NCBI GenBank assembly: GCA_045644025.1
Contig: JAZRGE010000044.1
Location: 1-6,818, forward strand
Length of the DNA stretch: 6,818 bases
DNA from: JAZRGE01 sp045644025
GTDB lineage: Bacteria; Bacillota; Clostridia; Oscillospirales; Acutalibacteraceae
Reading direction: 5' to 3'
The notes under the pieces are model-generated. The model was given only the letters and a program-made list of their open reading frames with translations, was not told where the DNA came from and did no database searches. The position numbers and the translations under genes are program-made. Of this stretch, positions 4,843 to 6,818 are shown one piece after another. The first letter of the stretch is position 1, and every line of letters starts with the position of its first letter.

Positions 4843-6639
4843 ATGATACGTTCTCATGTTTTGATCTGCGGAGGTACAGGCTGTACTTCTTCCGGCAGTG
4901 TGAAGCTTCAGGAAAAGCTTCAGAGCGAACTTGAAGCAAAGGGACTTCAAGACGAAATCAAGATCGTTCAGACAGGCTGCTTCGGCCTTTGTGCTCTCGG
5001 TCCGATCATGATCGTTTATCCTGAAGGCACCTTCTACAGCAGAGTAGAAGAAAAGGATATTCCCGAAATCGTTGAAGAGCATCTGCTTAAGGGTAGGATT
5101 GTTTCCCGCCTGGTTTACACCGATGCTCCCGAAGAAGTGAAGGAGCAGGCCGCTCAGTCGCTTAACGATACCAATTTCTATAAATATCAGCATCGTGTTG
5201 CTCTTCGCAACTGCGGTCTTATCAACCCCGAGGTTATCGATGAGTATATTGCTATGGATGGCTATGCTGCCCTTGGTAAGGTTCTCACCGAGATGAAGCC
5301 TCAGGAGGTTATCGATGTTATCAAGGCTTCCGGCCTCCGTGGCCGAGGCGGCGGCGGATTCCCCACCGGCCTTAAGTGGAGCTTTGCTGCAGCTAACGAT
5401 GCTCCTCAGAAGTATGTTCTCTGTAATGCCGACGAAGGCGACCCGGGTGCATTTATGGACCGTTCCGTTCTGGAAGGCGACCCCCATGCCGTTCTCGAAG
5501 CCATGGCTATTGCCGGTTATGCTATCGGCGCCAACCAGGGCTACATATATGTTCGTGCTGAGTATCCGATTGCTGTTAAGCGTCTTAGGATCGCTATCCA
5601 GCAGGCTGAGGAATACGGCCTCCTGGGCGACAACATCTTCGGCAGCGATTTCAGCTTCCGCGTAGGCGTTCGTCTTGGCGCCGGTGCATTCGTTTGCGGT
5701 GAGGAGACTGCTCTTATCACCTCCATCGAAGGCCACCGCGGCGAGCCCAGACCCCGTCCTCCTTTCCCCGCAGTAAAGGGTCTGTTCCAGTGCCCCACCA
5801 TTCTTAACAACGTTGAAACCTGGGCCAACATTCCCCAGATCATTCTTAACGGTGCCGATTGGTTCACCTCTATGGGTACCGAAAAATCCAAGGGTACAAA
5901 GGTCTTTGCTTTGGGCGGCAAGATCACTAATACCGGCCTTGTGGAAGTTCCTATGGGCACCACTCTTCGCACCATCATCGAAGATATCGGTGGTGGCGTT
6001 CCCAACGGCGGCAAGTTCAAGGCTGCCCAGACAGGCGGCCCCTCCGGCGGTTGTATCCCTGCTGAATATCTCGATATCGAGATCGACTACGATAACCTGC
6101 TTGCTATCGGCTCTATGATGGGCTCCGGCGGCCTTATCGTTATGGACGAGACAACCTGTATGGTTGATATCGCTAAATTCTTCCTTGAATTCACAGTTGA
6201 TGAGTCTTGCGGTAAGTGTACTCCTTGCCGTGTTGGCACCAAGAGACTGCTTGAGATGCTGGATAAGATCACCAAGGGCAATGCCACTATGGAAGATCTG
6301 GATAAGATGGAAGAGCTCTGCTACTACATCAAGGAGAACGCTCTCTGCGGTTTGGGCCAGACAGCTCCCAACCCCGTTCTCTCCACCCTCAAGTTCTTCC
6401 GCGATGAGTATGTTGCTCATATCGTGGATAAGAAGTGCCCCGCAGGTGCTTGTAAGGATCTTCTTTCCTTCAGCATTATTGCCGATAAGTGTAAGGGTTG
6501 TACCGCATGTAAGCGCGCTTGTCCTGTTGGCGCTATCAGCGGTGAGGTTAAGAACCCCCACGTGATCGATCCCAACAAGTGTATCCGTTGCGGCGCTTGC
6601 CTTTCCACATGTAAGTTTGGCGCAATTGTGAAGGAATAA
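4843..6639 (+). CDS. hndC: Flavoprotein (NuoF-like) subunit of NAD(P)-linked [FeFe] hydrogenase (HndC/HydB)
   Basis: This 598-residue protein is the FMN- and NAD(P)H-binding diaphorase subunit and the proposed branch point of electron flow in bifurcating hydrogenases. Residues 1-90 are a thioredoxin-like [2Fe-2S] domain (C9, C14, C46, C50). Residues 120-440 are the NuoF core, with GLRGRGGGGFPTGLKW at 164-179, NADEGDPGAFMDR at 195-207 and CGEETALI at 285-292. The [4Fe-4S] site follows with C456, C459, C462 and C502. Residues 545-598 add a two-cluster ferredoxin: C550, C553, C556, C560 and C580, C583, C586, C590. H526, C532 and C537 lie in the linker (CPAGAC) and may bind another metal. Length and domain order match HndC/HydB and not respiratory complex I NuoF. 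GGGGGAA (4829-4835) precedes the ATG. The probable reaction joins NAD(P)H and reduced ferredoxin oxidation to H2 formation, or the reverse; true bifurcation cannot be proven from sequence. Rare Ile and Arg codons are few, suggesting high expression. Confidence 0.95.
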   Translation: MIRSHVLICGGTGCTSSGSVKLQEKLQSELEAKGLQDEIKIVQTGCFGLCALGPIMIVYPEGTFYSRVEEKDIPEIVEEHLLKGRIVSRLVYTDAPEEVKEQAAQSLNDTNFYKYQHRVALRNCGLINPEVIDEYIAMDGYAALGKVLTEMKPQEVIDVIKASGLRGRGGGGFPTGLKWSFAAANDAPQKYVLCNADEGDPGAFMDRSVLEGDPHAVLEAMAIAGYAIGANQGYIYVRAEYPIAVKRLRIAIQQAEEYGLLGDNIFGSDFSFRVGVRLGAGAFVCGEETALITSIEGHRGEPRPRPPFPAVKGLFQCPTILNNVETWANIPQIILNGADWFTSMGTEKSKGTKVFALGGKITNTGLVEVPMGTTLRTIIEDIGGGVPNGGKFKAAQTGGPSGGCIPAEYLDIEIDYDNLLAIGSMMGSGGLIVMDETTCMVDIAKFFLEFTVDESCGKCTPCRVGTKRLLEMLDKITKGNATMEDLDKMEELCYYIKENALCGLGQTAPNPVLSTLKFFRDEYVAHIVDKKCPAGACKDLLSFSIIADKCKGCTACKRACPVGAISGEVKNPHVIDPNKCIRCGACLSTCKFGAIVKE

Positions 6640-6640
6640 G

Positions 6641-6646
6641 AAAGGA
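6641..6646 (+). promoter_or_regulatory. Ribosome binding site of hndD
   Basis: AAAGGA (6641-6646) is the only good site after hndC. It lies 4 bases before GTG at 6651 and 13 bases before ATG at 6660. When aligned with the full Shine-Dalgarno complement, the GTG is too close (2 bases) and the ATG somewhat far (11 bases), so the ATG is favoured, without certainty. Confidence 0.5.
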
Positions 6647-6659
6647 TTGTGTGAATAAA

Positions 6660-6818
6660 ATGAGTAATATGGTTAATATCAAAATCAACGGTATGGACGT
6701 TGCCGCTCCTGCCGGCTCCACAATTCTTGAAGCCGCCAGGCAGGTAGGCATCCAGATTCCTACCCTTTGCTATCTTAAGGATCTCAACGAGATCGGTGCT
6801 TGCCGTATGTGCGTTGTT
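6660..6818 (+). CDS. hndD: Catalytic [FeFe] hydrogenase subunit, N-terminal fragment (HndD/HydA), cut by the window end
   Basis: Only 53 residues are visible and the frame is open to the window edge. They form the start of a plant-type [2Fe-2S] ferredoxin domain: an INGMDVAAPAGSTILEAA strand and helix, then C37 (PTLCYL), C48 and C51 (GACRMC), three of the four expected ligands. This is the usual N-terminus of the large HydA/HndD subunit, which continues with a His-Cys cluster, a two-cluster ferredoxin and the H-cluster domain. Position after hndA-hndB-hndC and the HydS-like gene in the same operon support the catalytic hydrogenase. The same N-terminus also occurs in NuoG and in NAD-dependent formate dehydrogenase alpha subunits, which cannot be excluded without the rest of the gene. 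In-frame starts at 6651 (GTG) and 6669 (ATG) are alternatives. Confidence 0.85.
   Translation, partial: MSNMVNIKINGMDVAAPAGSTILEAARQVGIQIPTLCYLKDLNEIGACRMCVV

Noticed and set aside
4468..6561. A 697-codon open frame on the - strand across hndB and hndC
   Set aside because: The + strand here encodes two proteins with complete family motifs. The antisense frame has no recognisable domain and is a by-product of the codon habits of the + strand genes, which avoid the bases that would create stops opposite.
202..6818. Respiratory complex I (nuoE, nuoF, nuoG) operon
   Set aside because: HndC has an N-terminal thioredoxin-like domain and a C-terminal two-cluster ferredoxin that NuoF lacks, hndB and a HydS-like gene are present, and no membrane subunit gene is found.

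Overview
The window is the front part of a clostridial-type [FeFe]-hydrogenase operon. All ten genes lie on the + strand, almost without gaps. The organism is most likely an anaerobic, fermentative member of the Clostridia (Firmicutes). The grounds are the strong AAGGAGG-type ribosome binding sites, a sigma-A-like promoter, and a combination of genes (HndABCD-type subunits, a HydS-like protein, DRTGG, PHP and small ATPase genes) that I know from clostridial and Thermotoga hydrogenase clusters. Species cannot be told from the sequence.

Layout. Bases 1-201 hold no gene but contain one convincing promoter (74-102), a perfect inverted repeat in the leader (161-177) and a strong ribosome binding site. 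Then follow: hndA/hydC (202-696, NuoE-like [2Fe-2S] subunit); a DRTGG-type protein (738-1094); a small RsbW/SpoIIAB-like ATPase (1087-1509); a HydS-like ferredoxin/H-cluster/Fe4 protein (1520-2812, GTG start); a second DRTGG-type protein (2827-3153); a PHP-family metal-dependent phosphoesterase (3150-3890); a second GHKL ATPase (3887-4438); hndB (4459-4827); hndC/hydB (4843-6639, flavoprotein subunit); and the first 53 codons of the likely catalytic subunit hndD/hydA (6660 to the window end).

How it fits together. HndA, HndB, HndC and HndD would form a cytoplasmic, NAD(P)- and ferredoxin-linked hydrogenase that may be electron bifurcating. The six genes between hndA and hndB look like a redox or H2 sensing and signalling module: a probable sensory H-cluster protein lacking the proton-relay cysteine, two histidine-kinase-fold ATPases without phosphoacceptor domains, two DRTGG proteins and a phosphoesterase. 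Overlapping or closely spaced genes (8-nt overlap, 10-nt gap, two ATGA overlaps) imply co-translation. Such clusters are known in anaerobes, but to my knowledge the biochemical role of the small genes is not established. This is the most interesting part of the window. No maturase gene (hydE, hydF, hydG), PP2C phosphatase, STAS protein or response regulator lies in the window, and no terminator was seen.
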